64,000 nt of DNA from an uncultured Sphingomonadaceae bacterium (GTDB lineage: Bacteria > Pseudomonadota > Alphaproteobacteria > Sphingomonadales > Sphingomonadaceae), in NCBI GenBank assembly GCA_947489315.1, contig CANLCX010000001.1:561501-625500 (forward strand). Reading direction: 5' to 3'. Of the stretch, positions 9,405 through 18,349 are shown one piece after another. A program made the translations under genes and the position numbers. The stretch's first letter is position 1. Every line of letters starts with the position of its first letter. The notes beneath the pieces are model-generated. The model did no database searches. It was given only the letters and a program-made list of their open reading frames with translations, and was not told the DNA's origin.

Positions 9405-10304
9405 ATGACAAATCGATCAAATCCATATGCTTTGGCTCTCCATGGAGGAGCGGGCGCAAAGCCTGGCGAAGACTATACAATAGTTGAAGCGCATCTTTCC
9501 GAATTAACCGCCATGGGCGAGAATATGTTGCGCGAGGGGGCCTCATCCCTTGATGTCGTCGAAAAAATGGTTTCCGAACTGGAATTGTCTGGACTCTATG
9601 TCGCCGGAAAAGGGTCTGCACCGAACAGGGCGGGACAAGTTGAACTGGATGCTAGCATTATGGATGGAGCGACGCGGCAGGCGGGAGCCGTCGCGGTGAT
9701 CAAAGATGTCCAGAACCCGATTGCGGTGGCGCGTGCTGTCATGGACCATTCTGCCAGCGTCATGCTCGCAGGTGATGGAGCCAACACCTTTGCCGCTGAT
9801 CAGGGATTGGCCGCTGTCGATGATCCGGCTAGCTATTATGTCTTACCACTCGGCGTGAGCCAAGACGATGTCTCGGTCCGCGATATGCATCATGGAACGG
9901 TTGGAGCAGTCGCTCTCGACATGCATGGTAATCTCGCTGCAGCAACTTCAACGGGCGGCGTTTTCGGTAAGCCGGAAGGCCGTGTTGGAGATACGCCGAT
10001 CATTGGTGTCGGTACTTGGGCGGATCAGGACATTGCGATTTCGTGCACGGGAACCGGAGAATATTTCATCCGGAGCGGCGGCGCGCTGACAATTGCTAAT
10101 CGTTTCAAACTTGCTGGCGACACATTGGAGGACGCTGTCTGGAATATGCTGGAAGACGTTGGCACCCTTGGTGGCGATGGTGGTGCCATTGCGGTGTCGA
10201 AAACGGGTGAGATCGCCATGCTGTTCAATTCCGATGGCATGAAACGGGCGTCCATATCCAGCGCATCTCCGGCGGTGAGCACCACGTTCACGCCCTGTCG
10301 TTGA
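9405..10304 (+). CDS. iaaA: Plant-type L-asparaginase / isoaspartyl dipeptidase (Ntn hydrolase)
   Basis: A 299-residue N-terminal-nucleophile hydrolase. ALHGGAGAKP near the N-terminus and HHGTVGAVALD around Thr165 are diagnostic: the precursor cleaves itself before Thr165, which becomes the beta-subunit nucleophile. TSTGG and GTGTGEYFIR are substrate-pocket segments. Family enzymes hydrolyse beta-aspartyl dipeptides and L-asparagine; beta-Asp-Arg, the product of cyanophycinase, is a known substrate of this class. It lies tail-to-tail with the cyanophycin operon (17 nt between the gene ends), supporting the last step of cyanophycin breakdown to Asp and Arg. No signal peptide, so cytoplasmic. 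Expression is probably independent of the operon since it is on the other strand. Confidence 0.9.
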   Translation: MTNRSNPYALALHGGAGAKPGEDYTIVEAHLSELTAMGENMLREGASSLDVVEKMVSELELSGLYVAGKGSAPNRAGQVELDASIMDGATRQAGAVAVIKDVQNPIAVARAVMDHSASVMLAGDGANTFAADQGLAAVDDPASYYVLPLGVSQDDVSVRDMHHGTVGAVALDMHGNLAAATSTGGVFGKPEGRVGDTPIIGVGTWADQDIAISCTGTGEYFIRSGGALTIANRFKLAGDTLEDAVWNMLEDVGTLGGDGGAIAVSKTGEIAMLFNSDGMKRASISSASPAVSTTFTPCR

Positions 10305-10321
10305 TCTAGGGCGTCGTTGAT

Positions 10322-12085
10322 CTAGTCCGTCGCTTTTTTGATCAGTTCGAAAACCTTATCCCGGTCGGACAACGCGAGAACCAGCGCGATATCACCTGGC
10401 CCAGCCTGCTCAAGAATATGCTCAACGCCCAAGCTCGGCGATGCCGCATGGACAATAGACGTCCGTTCAGGGTTCTCTGCGAGACATTCCCGCTCGATCA
10501 GGGCTGGAACTTCACCCAATTCTCTCCCTCTTAAATAGTCTGCCAGCTCGGCAATCACCACCGTATCAGGCGCAAAGCCGAGGGCACCTCTGGTAAGGCC
10601 TTTAATCTCCTCGTCGGAGCGGTCTCCGGCATGACTGATCAGCAGAAATTTGCGCCGGGCAGGCAAGTTTTCAAGCAGCCCGGACATGGCCGCGATGGCA
10701 TGCGGATTATGCGCAAAATCAACGAATATGCGGGCACCGTTGACGTTAAACTCGTTGCATCGTCCGGGATTGTCATCGGGCGAAGCCGTGAACCGAGTGA
10801 GACCATTTATGATCGCCATATTGTCCAGCTTCATGGCTTTGGCCAAACCAATGGCGCCCATGGCGTTTTGAATGTTGAATTTTGCAGCGCCGCCCATGGC
10901 GACCGGGATTTGATCGACATCCAAGTTGAGCACGATGTCCGTTCCATCAAAATATTGGATGATGTTGTCATCGAGCCAGCAACAGGGCGCGCCTGTGGCG
11001 CGAGCGCCAACGATATTTTCATTGTGAGGAGACAATGCAAACCAGCATTTCGTCGTGTCGAATTTATTACCGTTGGCAACAACCAGCGGATCATCTGCAT
11101 TCAGAACAAGCACGCCATCCTGAGCCACAGCCCGGGCAACCGCGAATTTTGCTTCCGCCAGCGCTTCAATCGTGTTCACGCCATATTGTCCCAGATGATC
11201 GGCAGCAATGTTGGTCACCAGGGCGGCACGCGCCTGAAATAACGGAAGGCCCCGCCGAAGTATGCCGCCTCTGGCGCATTCCAGAAAAGCGATTTCCAGT
11301 CGTTGGTCACGCAGCAACATCCGCGCACCACCGGGGCCGGAATAGTCGCCATAGTCGAGTATTTCATCCCCGAGTTTGACAAAATCTGTCGAAGTCGAAC
11401 CGCTCACCAGTCCGGCGGCTTCCCCAATGGCTGTTGCAAGCCGGACACTGGTTGATTTGCCATTGGTACCGGTAATAAGCGCAACCGGCAGATTATGTAG
11501 CCGATCCCATCGGATGTCCGTGGCATCCGGAATCTCATTAATGTTCCAAAGGGCAGAGCCTCCGCCATGACCAAGAGAGACAAAATCATCGTCAGACAAT
11601 ATATCGATGCCCCGACTGTCTGCAGCTTTTTGCAGTTCGATTAACGCCGGGTTCTGCTCCAGCGCGATGACTGCGTTGAGGCCTGCAATCAAATCGTCAA
11701 AATCATTTGCAGGCTGTCCAAGCAATTTTGACGCGGTCAGATGCCAACTGGTTTCGATCGCAAAAGCAGCGGAATAGAGCAAATCAACCGGCGCGGAAAT
11801 CGCAAGGGTCACGCCATTTTCAAAAATTCTTGATGTTGTTTGACTGTCGGTCCAGCCCAGCGCCATCAACACACGTTTGATTTCTGGTAACCAGGCAGAA
11901 ACAACTTCCGCTTTGTCATAGCCATCAACCAATATGTCGACCAGTGCGCCGCGCTTGTCCCAGAGCATGCCGGGCCCGGTGATCCGCCGACTGTCGTCAA
12001 ACACCAACCGGTCGGATGCAGGCATGGGAATCGTGAGATAATCTTCGATCTTCTCAATATCTATCGGCCCGCGATCAATGGTCAT
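10322..12085 (-). CDS. Mur-ligase-family protein related to the C-terminal half of cyanophycin synthetase
   Basis: About 587 residues from ATG 12085 (a GAGAG sequence lies 8 nt upstream); a TTG at 12100 overlapping the cphA stop would give 592. The first ~200 residues match no ATP-grasp motif that I can see. Then come a Mur-ligase P-loop (GTNGKST, about residues 206-212 from this start), the central-domain motif AFLECARGGILRRGLP, NIAADHLGQYG, LNADDPLV, and the C-terminal domain with DFAHNPHAI. These match the second active site of CphA, which adds arginine to the aspartate backbone. It is the last gene of the cphB-cphA unit and is translationally coupled. Possible roles: re-joining beta-Asp-Arg dipeptides, as reported for cyanobacterial CphA2, or ligating another amino acid. 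Which one cannot be told from sequence. Confidence 0.8.
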   Translation of the reverse strand: MTIDRGPIDIEKIEDYLTIPMPASDRLVFDDSRRITGPGMLWDKRGALVDILVDGYDKAEVVSAWLPEIKRVLMALGWTDSQTTSRIFENGVTLAISAPVDLLYSAAFAIETSWHLTASKLLGQPANDFDDLIAGLNAVIALEQNPALIELQKAADSRGIDILSDDDFVSLGHGGGSALWNINEIPDATDIRWDRLHNLPVALITGTNGKSTSVRLATAIGEAAGLVSGSTSTDFVKLGDEILDYGDYSGPGGARMLLRDQRLEIAFLECARGGILRRGLPLFQARAALVTNIAADHLGQYGVNTIEALAEAKFAVARAVAQDGVLVLNADDPLVVANGNKFDTTKCWFALSPHNENIVGARATGAPCCWLDDNIIQYFDGTDIVLNLDVDQIPVAMGGAAKFNIQNAMGAIGLAKAMKLDNMAIINGLTRFTASPDDNPGRCNEFNVNGARIFVDFAHNPHAIAAMSGLLENLPARRKFLLISHAGDRSDEEIKGLTRGALGFAPDTVVIAELADYLRGRELGEVPALIERECLAENPERTSIVHAASPSLGVEHILEQAGPGDIALVLALSDRDKVFELIKKATD

Positions 12086-12096
12086 GGCGATATCTC

Positions 12097-14895
12097 TCAA
12101 TCACCATCCTCTTCGACTTCTTTTGCCAGCCTGACCCCGCGTTCATCTCTGATCAGGGATTGGTCTTCGTCAATCAGGTCTTCATAGTTCATCGCAATGG
12201 CAGGCGTTTCGCTCTTGGCTGCCGATGCTTTCAATTCTTCATCGCCAAAGTGGACAATTTGTTTCCACGACCGCGTGACATTGTCACCGATCACCACGAC
12301 CAGATCCTTTTCCTGCCCCATCTCGAGGGCCTTTTGAATCGCTTCCTGCTCATCGGCAATCACGGAAATAGCCTCTTCGCTCACGCCCTGTGCCATCAGC
12401 CCTTTTTTCATCATCTGCGGAATTTCATCGTCTCCTCGGCCGCGCCGATTGTCGTCGGCCTTGAGGATGTAATGATCATAATGCCCCGCCAAAATGGCTG
12501 TCGCATCGCGCACATCTTCATCCCGCCGGTCGCCGGGGCAGGATACTGCGATTATCTTGCGTTCATGGGCATCGAGCTTGTCGACAAGATTGGTCAGGCT
12601 TTCAAAAGCCGCCGGGTTATGGGCATAGTCCAAAATGACCCGGAAAGGCAGTTCGTCATAAACGTTCATGCGTCCGGGCGCTTGCGAAAATGTGGTATTG
12701 AAAGTCTTCAGACCAAGACGAATTTGATCAATATCCTGCCCAAAACTATAGGCTATTGCTGCGGCGAACATCGCATTCTGAACATTATGGGTGGCCTTGC
12801 CTTCGATGGTAGCCGGAATCAGGTGCGTCCAGATAAGCGAAATATGGGTGCAATTGTCATAGATGGTAATCATGTCGCCATTCATGGCTTTTTCCAGAAC
12901 GGCCGCTTTCCCGCCAGCATCAATATGTTGCTTCACCAGTGCATGATCATGATTCATCGTCACATAGAAAATATGCTTTGCATCGCTATGGTCGGCCATC
13001 AGGAGACAATTTTTATCGTCAGCGTTCAGTATCACTGTGTCCGTAGCGGCTTCGATAACAATCCTTTTGATCGCTGCCAGTTGTTCTAGTGTTTCCACAC
13101 CGCCAAGTCCGAGATGGTCAGATGCCACGTTCAGGCAAGCGGAAACATTGGTGCTGTCATATCCCAGACCGCTACGCACCAGTCCGCCTCGGGCGGTTTC
13201 CATGACCGCAAAATCCACAACAGGATCCCGCAGGACCATCTGCGCTGATTTTGGACCAGTGGTATCGCCTTTTACGGTTTGCTTGCCATCAACATAAATG
13301 CCGTCACTGGTGGTCAAACCGACAGTATTGCCGCAGGTTTTCAAAATATGGGCGAGCATGCGCGACGTGGTTGTTTTGCCATTGGTACCGGTAATCGCCG
13401 CAATGGGAATACGGCTGGGTCGGCCCGGCGGGAAGAGCATATCGATCACTTTTCCCGCAACATCACGCGGTTCGCCTTCACTTGGCGCAACATGCATGCG
13501 GAAGCCGGGAGCCGCGTTGACCTCTACGATGGCGCCGCCAATATCCTTATAGGATTGGGAGATATCGTCCGTCAGAAAATCAACGCCACCGACATCAAGC
13601 CCGACGGCCTGAACCGCCCGTACAGCCATTTCCCGATTATCCGGATGGACGACATCGGTCAGGTCGATTGCGGTGCCTCCCGTTGAGAGGTTCGCGGTAT
13701 CGCGCAGATAGAAAATCTCTCCTGCGGGCAAGACCGTTTCAGAGCTATGACCGGCATTGGCCATTAACCGGAGCGCCTGATCGTCCAATTCTAATCTGGT
13801 CAGGACTTTTTCATGGCCCACACCGCGACGGGGATCCGCGTTCACAACCTCGATCAGCTGTTCAATGGTAAGTATACCATCTCCGACAACATGACCCGGA
13901 ACCCGTTTTGCAACCGCAACCAGTTCATTGCCGACAACCAGCATCCTGTGATCAAATCCGGTAATGAAGCTCTCGACCAACACAGCTTTGCTGGTCCCTT
14001 GTTCGCGTGCAAACCCAAAGGCCGTCCGCACCTCTTCCTCGGTTGAAAGGTTGATCGAAACCCCGCGGCCATGATTGGCGTTGAGCGGCTTGAGCACGAC
14101 GGGATAGCCCATTTTCTGAGCGCCTCGGACGGCTTCACGCTCGCTATAGACCATATATTGCTGCGGAACCGGAAGCCCGAGATCATTGAGAAGATTGTGC
14201 GTATCTTCCTTATCACAACTGATTTCGACGGCGATATGGCGGGTTTCGCTGGTAATTGTAGCTTGAATGCGTTGCTGGTGCTTGCCATGTCCAAATTGCA
14301 CCAGGCTATATTTGTTAAGCCGGAGCCAGGGTACGTCCCGCTCCTCCGCAGCGGCTACCAGTGACGCTGTGCTGGGACCAAAGGCATGACGCTGCGCACG
14401 CCGGATAAAGCCGTGCAGCTCCTCATCCCAATCCCACTCATCATCCAGTTCATAGCCGGTTTGCTCTTGCACTTCTGTCGGCAACAAATGCATCAGCAGC
14501 TTGATCGCAAGCTCGCAGGCCGCCAGCCCGACATCGCGGTGAATATAGGCATAGACCATATTATATTGGCCAAGCTCGCCCGTCGATCGAGTCCGCCCAA
14601 AGCTGACTTCATTGCCCGCAACGCATTGCAATTCCAAGGCAACATGCTCGGTAATATGCGCCATCCATGTGCCATCGTCTTCGCGCAGACGCCGGATGAA
14701 GCCCCCTCGCTTGCGATAAGAGCAGCCATGCTCATCCAGACCGGGCAGAGCAGCAATCAGGCCATCGATAAAATCAGGGCCAAGTTTGGCGGACGGCCAG
14801 TTTTCCAACACACCGATATCCAGCACATGGCGGATGACGCGGAATTTCGCATATTGATTGGGGCCAAGATACAGGTTTGTATTGAGTATTTTCAT
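12097..14895 (-). CDS. cphA: Cyanophycin synthetase
   Basis: A 932-residue enzyme of normal CphA length (about 870-930). Order: N-terminal domain (1 to ~160), ATP-grasp domain (about 220-490) with GYPVVLKPLNANHGRGVS and the metal/ATP-binding end AIVEVNAAPGFRMH, then a Mur-ligase domain with P-loop GTNGKTTT (503-510), METARGGLVRSGLGYD, NVASDHLGLGG and LDYAHNPAAFE. It polymerises aspartate and attaches arginine to each side chain, storing nitrogen as cytoplasmic granules. The start ATG at 14895 follows an AGGGG sequence. It sits 29 nt after cphB and overlaps or abuts the following Mur-ligase gene. All key motifs are present, so it should be active. Confidence 0.96.
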   Translation of the reverse strand: MKILNTNLYLGPNQYAKFRVIRHVLDIGVLENWPSAKLGPDFIDGLIAALPGLDEHGCSYRKRGGFIRRLREDDGTWMAHITEHVALELQCVAGNEVSFGRTRSTGELGQYNMVYAYIHRDVGLAACELAIKLLMHLLPTEVQEQTGYELDDEWDWDEELHGFIRRAQRHAFGPSTASLVAAAEERDVPWLRLNKYSLVQFGHGKHQQRIQATITSETRHIAVEISCDKEDTHNLLNDLGLPVPQQYMVYSEREAVRGAQKMGYPVVLKPLNANHGRGVSINLSTEEEVRTAFGFAREQGTSKAVLVESFITGFDHRMLVVGNELVAVAKRVPGHVVGDGILTIEQLIEVVNADPRRGVGHEKVLTRLELDDQALRLMANAGHSSETVLPAGEIFYLRDTANLSTGGTAIDLTDVVHPDNREMAVRAVQAVGLDVGGVDFLTDDISQSYKDIGGAIVEVNAAPGFRMHVAPSEGEPRDVAGKVIDMLFPPGRPSRIPIAAITGTNGKTTTSRMLAHILKTCGNTVGLTTSDGIYVDGKQTVKGDTTGPKSAQMVLRDPVVDFAVMETARGGLVRSGLGYDSTNVSACLNVASDHLGLGGVETLEQLAAIKRIVIEAATDTVILNADDKNCLLMADHSDAKHIFYVTMNHDHALVKQHIDAGGKAAVLEKAMNGDMITIYDNCTHISLIWTHLIPATIEGKATHNVQNAMFAAAIAYSFGQDIDQIRLGLKTFNTTFSQAPGRMNVYDELPFRVILDYAHNPAAFESLTNLVDKLDAHERKIIAVSCPGDRRDEDVRDATAILAGHYDHYILKADDNRRGRGDDEIPQMMKKGLMAQGVSEEAISVIADEQEAIQKALEMGQEKDLVVVIGDNVTRSWKQIVHFGDEELKASAAKSETPAIAMNYEDLIDEDQSLIRDERGVRLAKEVEEDGD

Positions 14896-14924
14896 TGGCG
14901 GCCCCTGTTATGATTCTTACGAAT

Positions 14925-15776
14925 CTAGAGGTTACAGAGATTATTGTCCTCTTCAAGGGGCGGAAAGGCCTCCCGCGTATTCAGATCATAGCTGCAGCCT
15001 TCGTGCAATATGTCCAATTTGAGTCCCAGCATGCCGATACCTTCGCTGCGACTGGCCGAATGGGCCGACGAATAGGACATTTCCTTGCCGTCTGCGATCG
15101 TGACGGTGCCTGATCCAACAATTTCGATCATGTCGTCCGGACCGATAAAAGCAGCTGTGTCCTCATCGATACCCATGCCGAGCAAAAAAGGATTGAGCGC
15201 GATGGCCGATAATAGTCGTCCGAGCCGATTGCGTTCCGAGAAATGCTGATCAATAACGGCCGCATTGGTCAGGCCCAAGCCGGGCGCAAGCACCGCTCCC
15301 CCTTCGGTTGGCCCTTGATCTGCGTCTCCGCCAGCCATCATATGTTCCGACATAATAGATGCACCTGCAGATGTTCCCGCTATCGGAACGCCTCTTGCGT
15401 TGATCTTGCGGATGACTTGGGCAACATCGGTGCCGCCCAAGATAGTGCTGAGCCGCAATTGATTGCCGCCGGTGATAAATATCCCGGTCGCTTCTTCGCA
15501 TCGCTCGGCAAATTCGGGGTTATTGCAGTCTTCGCGTCCTGAGATCGGTATCGAGCTGACTTGTCCGGCACCCAGTTCCTTAAAAATTGCTTCGTAACGC
15601 GATCCGGTATCTTCCAGCCGCGAAGCGGTCGGAAGCACAATGATATTGGCGCTCTCATCGCCTGAGAGACTGACAAAACGTCTGAGGATGGTTGGATTGG
15701 CTTCCTTGTCTTCGCCGCCGCCAATGGGAATAAGATATCCCCTCTGGCCCCCTTCACCTACAACCGCAGGGCACAT
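14925..15776 (-). CDS. cphB: Cyanophycinase
   Basis: A 283-residue peptidase of family S51. Key features: GYLIPIGGGEDK near the N-terminus, GIFITGGNQLRL, and the nucleophile elbow IAGTSAGASIMSE with Ser136. GLGLTNAAVIDQHFSERNRLGRL is also a family signature, here split across about residues 180-202. It cleaves cyanophycin exolytically to beta-Asp-Arg dipeptides. No signal peptide, so it is the intracellular form acting on stored granules, unlike the secreted CphE type. The ATG at 15776 has an AGGAAG ribosome-binding site 7 nt upstream. As first gene of cphB-cphA-Mur ligase, its promoter should lie in 15777-15900. Confidence 0.94.
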   Translation of the reverse strand: MCPAVVGEGGQRGYLIPIGGGEDKEANPTILRRFVSLSGDESANIIVLPTASRLEDTGSRYEAIFKELGAGQVSSIPISGREDCNNPEFAERCEEATGIFITGGNQLRLSTILGGTDVAQVIRKINARGVPIAGTSAGASIMSEHMMAGGDADQGPTEGGAVLAPGLGLTNAAVIDQHFSERNRLGRLLSAIALNPFLLGMGIDEDTAAFIGPDDMIEIVGSGTVTIADGKEMSYSSAHSASRSEGIGMLGLKLDILHEGCSYDLNTREAFPPLEEDNNLCNL

Positions 15777-15903
15777 TTGAACTTCCTAGCTTTAATAAAT
15801 TCGGAAGACCTACAGAACAATCTTCCAATCGCCGCTCACAAAGCGTCTGGTTCTGGTGAAGTCAATAAAAAAGCGGATTGTCAGCAGTTGAGTAGGATTG
15901 TTG

Positions 15904-15935
15904 TAATGTCCGCAACATCCCGAAAGCGGACATTA
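15904..15935. repeat. Palindromic intergenic repeat, copy A
   Basis: A perfect inverted repeat with 10-bp arms (TAATGTCCGC and GCGGACATTA) around a 12-nt loop. The same TGTCCGC/GCGGACA core recurs at 16446-16472, 23791-23817 and 35645-35674, so this is a dispersed palindromic family. This copy lies 45 bp beyond the 3' end of the hypothetical gene at 15981-16415. Confidence 0.8.
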
Positions 15936-15980
15936 GGATTGCGATACTTCTCTGTATCTAATGCCAGCGATTAAATGTCC

Positions 15981-16415
15981 CTATCCGGTTTCTAGCTTCA
16001 TCAAAAACTCATCGATATTACGGCGAGCGACTTGTTCAATCTCGGCTTCCAAAGCTGCATCTTCGCTATCATCGAAGGCGAGGTAGACTTCCCAAAATTT
16101 ACTCGGAGTGTCGAAACCTTCTTCTGAACTTTGAAACTCCGTCAACACACTGAACAATTCGTTGACTACACTTTCGCAAAAATCCCAAGTAAAAATCTCT
16201 GCAGCATAGTTTTTCGCTATTTCAACTGCCACTATGTCGAATGCACTGGCGACATCGGTTTTCCCTACAACTGACCAGCGTTCAACATCTTCTCGACGCA
16301 CACATCCTGCCCAACCAGACTCGGAAACACCTCCTCGGCGGAGATTGATAATCTCATTTATGGCAACATCTTTTATCACAATCGCGAAGGTACATTCTCT
16401 CACATCAATTGTCAT
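15981..16415 (-). CDS. Hypothetical protein bracketed by palindromic repeats
   Basis: A 144-residue acidic protein started at ATG 16415 (MTIDVREC). The reading frame stays open to 16487, but that extension runs through the palindromic repeat at 16446-16472 and is unlikely to be translated. A GGGAG lies about 13 nt before the ATG. The protein seems all-alpha in its C-terminal half (many Glu/Asp, for example DSEDAALEAEIEQVARR) and has no signal peptide, membrane helix or metal motif. I recognise no family. The gene is visibly more AT-rich in codon choice than the cph operon and lies exactly between two copies of the same palindrome, which suggests a small acquired cassette. Confidence 0.55.
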   Translation of the reverse strand: MTIDVRECTFAIVIKDVAINEIINLRRGGVSESGWAGCVRREDVERWSVVGKTDVASAFDIVAVEIAKNYAAEIFTWDFCESVVNELFSVLTEFQSSEEGFDTPSKFWEVYLAFDDSEDAALEAEIEQVARRNIDEFLMKLETG

Positions 16416-16445
16416 CAGCGTCTTCAATCTCCCGACAAAGTCGAA

Positions 16446-16472
16446 TGTCCGCTTTTGCGCCCAAAGCGGACA
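16446..16472. repeat. Palindromic intergenic repeat, copy B
   Basis: Inverted repeat TGTCCGCTTT - 7 nt - AAAGCGGACA, perfect 10-bp arms. Its loop is the reverse complement of the loop of copy C at 23791-23817, so copies B and C are the same element inserted in opposite orientation. Confidence 0.85.
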
Positions 16473-16507
16473 CTGGAAAGGCGCCATGATATGCCTTCAA
16501 GCTAATC

Positions 16508-16804
16508 TCAGTCGGGATAGCCGGGTTCTCCGCGGCAATCATCGTCTAACTCGCCATCGTCGTTATAGCCGTCGCAATTATCGTCCTTGTCGACGAAATA
16601 ACCTGCTGCTGCACCGGCGGCTGCGCCAATTGCTGCGCCTTTCAGGGCATCATCGGTATCGCCGGTTACCGCGCCGATGATTGCACCGGTGGCTGCTCCG
16701 GCAGCAGCACCTTCGCCCGCATAGTTACCGGCACAAGCCGACAGGGATAATGCCGACGCTGTTGTGACAGAGATAATTGTTAGTTTTTTCGCAAATAGTC
16801 GCAT
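16508..16804 (-). CDS. Small glycine-zipper lipoprotein
   Basis: A 98-residue protein begun at ATG 16804, which has a CAGGAG ribosome-binding site 7-8 nt upstream; a start at 16846 would add 14 residues without such a site. The N-terminal signal ends in LSLSACAG, a lipobox with the lipidated Cys. The middle is a glycine/alanine zipper (GEGAAAGAATGAIIGAV and GAAIGAAAGAAAGYF) as in YMGG/SlyB-type outer-membrane stress proteins. The C-terminus is short and very acidic (DDNCDGYNDDGELDDD), perhaps metal binding. Proteins of this class sit in the outer membrane and are thought to stabilise it under stress. It is monocistronic. Confidence 0.8.
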   Translation of the reverse strand: MRLFAKKLTIISVTTASALSLSACAGNYAGEGAAAGAATGAIIGAVTGDTDDALKGAAIGAAAGAAAGYFVDKDDNCDGYNDDGELDDDCRGEPGYPD

Positions 16805-17021
16805 TACTAGACTCCTGAGATTATTTGCCCCCAATAGTTTTTCCATGAACGCGCTGGCTGCGGTCTGTTTGCTGAACGAAGCAGGTTTTTCAGATGAATG
16901 GCGCGGGGGGTGCGATAATCGCCGTGAAAAGACCGCATCGCAGCGACCGCTCTTTCCTACACAGGCGATGCTATGATATTATCGGGATGCTCTTTCTCAG
17001 CTCTGAATATGGATTATGGAT

Positions 17022-17181
17022 CTGGTTTCAACGGTGACCACGAACTGGTGTGATGTGTGTGAACTTTGGCATGCGATTTTCAACGGTCAGGCATTATCAC
17101 CCAGTGTGATGTGTGTGAACTTTGAAATCTGACATCAAAGCTTCAAGAGAACATCACACCGTGTGATGTGTGTGAACTTTG
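17022..17181. repeat. Three-copy 21-bp direct repeat array with a nested palindrome
   Basis: The 21-bp sequence starting GTGTGATGTGTGTGAAC occurs perfectly three times: 17048-17068, 17104-17124 and 17161-17181 (periods 56 and 57 bp). Copies one and two are each preceded by TTTCAACGGT (17026-17035 and 17078-17087), and copy three by a decayed version (CTTCAA at 17141). A perfect 9-bp-arm palindrome (ACATCACAC-C-GTGTGATGT) covers 17151-17169, made by the start of the third copy and the bases before it. The array fills the 474-bp gap between the glycine-zipper gene (start 16804) and the 3' end of the CDF gene. It looks like a multi-site operator or iteron-like set; I see no gene in it. Confidence 0.75.
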
Positions 17182-17278
17182 CAATAAATTGTGCCATCAA
17201 AAACGCCCCACTAGCTCCTGTCAAGATTGTCAACTTCGCTTCTATTATCCGGGATTACAGGACATTATGCTTTGGTTT

Positions 17279-18226
17279 CTATGGACTACAATCGGTCTGG
17301 CAAATATCGGCTTCTTCGTCCTCCAGCTCAATCTGCATTGTAATATGGTGGATCGCAAAACGCTTTTTCATCGATTCCTGAACATCGGCGAGAAATCCTT
17401 TGCCGGGATGGCCACCGGGAATAACCAAATGTGCGGTCATGGCGGTTTCGCTCGTGCTCATCGGCCAAATATGCAGATCGTGGACGGTCTCGACGCCTGG
17501 CAATTCCGAAAGAGCGGTAAGCACTTCTTCTACGTCAATATCTCGGGGAACGCCGGCCAGCGACATGCGAACCGCTTCGGATAACAAACCCCAAGTGCTC
17601 CAGAAGATCAACGCAACGATGAACAGGCTGATCAGCGGATCAATCCAGTTTTTGCCGGTATAGAAAATGGCGATGCCGCCAATGACAACGCCCGCTGAAA
17701 CTGCGGCATCCGCCATCATGTGCAAAAAGGCGCCGCGGATATTTATGTCTTCCTTTTGACCGCGCATGAATAACATGGCGGTTCCGAAATTTATCACGAT
17801 ACCTATAGAAGCCACAATGATAACGGTTTGCGAGGCCACTTCACTCGGTTCGCGGAACCGGTTTATCGCTTCCCAAGCAATGGCTCCACAGGCAACCAAC
17901 AGAAACAAGCCGTTCAGCAATGCGGCCAATATCGACGATCCGCCGAGGCCGTAAGTGAATTGCTTGCTAGGAGGCCGCTTCGACAGTTCTGCACCGGCCC
18001 ATGCTACGGCTAGCCCAAGGACATCGGACAAATTATGTCCGGCATCGGCGAGCAGCGCCATGGAGCCGGACAGCAAGCCATAAGTGACTTCAACGACGAT
18101 GTAGATAATGTTGAGCGCAATGCCGAAAGCAAAGGCACGACTGAAATCCGTGGGCATATGGCCGTGCGGACCGTGGCGGTCATGGTGGCTGTGGTGGATA
18201 TGCCCGTGATGATGATGGCCGGACAT
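17279..18226 (-). CDS. Cation diffusion facilitator (Zn/Co/Cd efflux)
   Basis: A 315-residue CDF transporter with a His-rich cytoplasmic N-terminus (HHHHGHIHHSHHDRHGPHGH) that should bind zinc or a similar metal. Six membrane helices follow; the metal-site pairs are in ADAGHNLSD (helix 2) and HMMADAAVS (helix 5). The cytoplasmic C-terminal domain (from about residue 210) has the usual HDLHIWPMSTSE strand. It exchanges metal ions for protons across the inner membrane. Closest to the ZitB/CzcD/DmeF type. The operon context is simple (no adjacent metal regulator visible). Confidence 0.93.
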   Translation of the reverse strand: MSGHHHHGHIHHSHHDRHGPHGHMPTDFSRAFAFGIALNIIYIVVEVTYGLLSGSMALLADAGHNLSDVLGLAVAWAGAELSKRPPSKQFTYGLGGSSILAALLNGLFLLVACGAIAWEAINRFREPSEVASQTVIIVASIGIVINFGTAMLFMRGQKEDINIRGAFLHMMADAAVSAGVVIGGIAIFYTGKNWIDPLISLFIVALIFWSTWGLLSEAVRMSLAGVPRDIDVEEVLTALSELPGVETVHDLHIWPMSTSETAMTAHLVIPGGHPGKGFLADVQESMKKRFAIHHITMQIELEDEEADICQTDCSP

Positions 18227-18349
18227 CTGCGCTCCGATAAATTACTCAATGATTGTTTATCACTAAATACACAGATTTATCAGAGCGGTCTACGATTATT
18301 AGTCAATGTTTTCTGTATGTTATATCATTCAGCTATATATGATCTGCGA

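Noticed and set aside
17048-17181. A CRISPR-like mini array (three 21-bp repeats with 35-36-bp spacers)
   Set aside because: The repeats are too short, only three copies exist, the spacers share a TTTCAACGGT block, and no cas gene is present.
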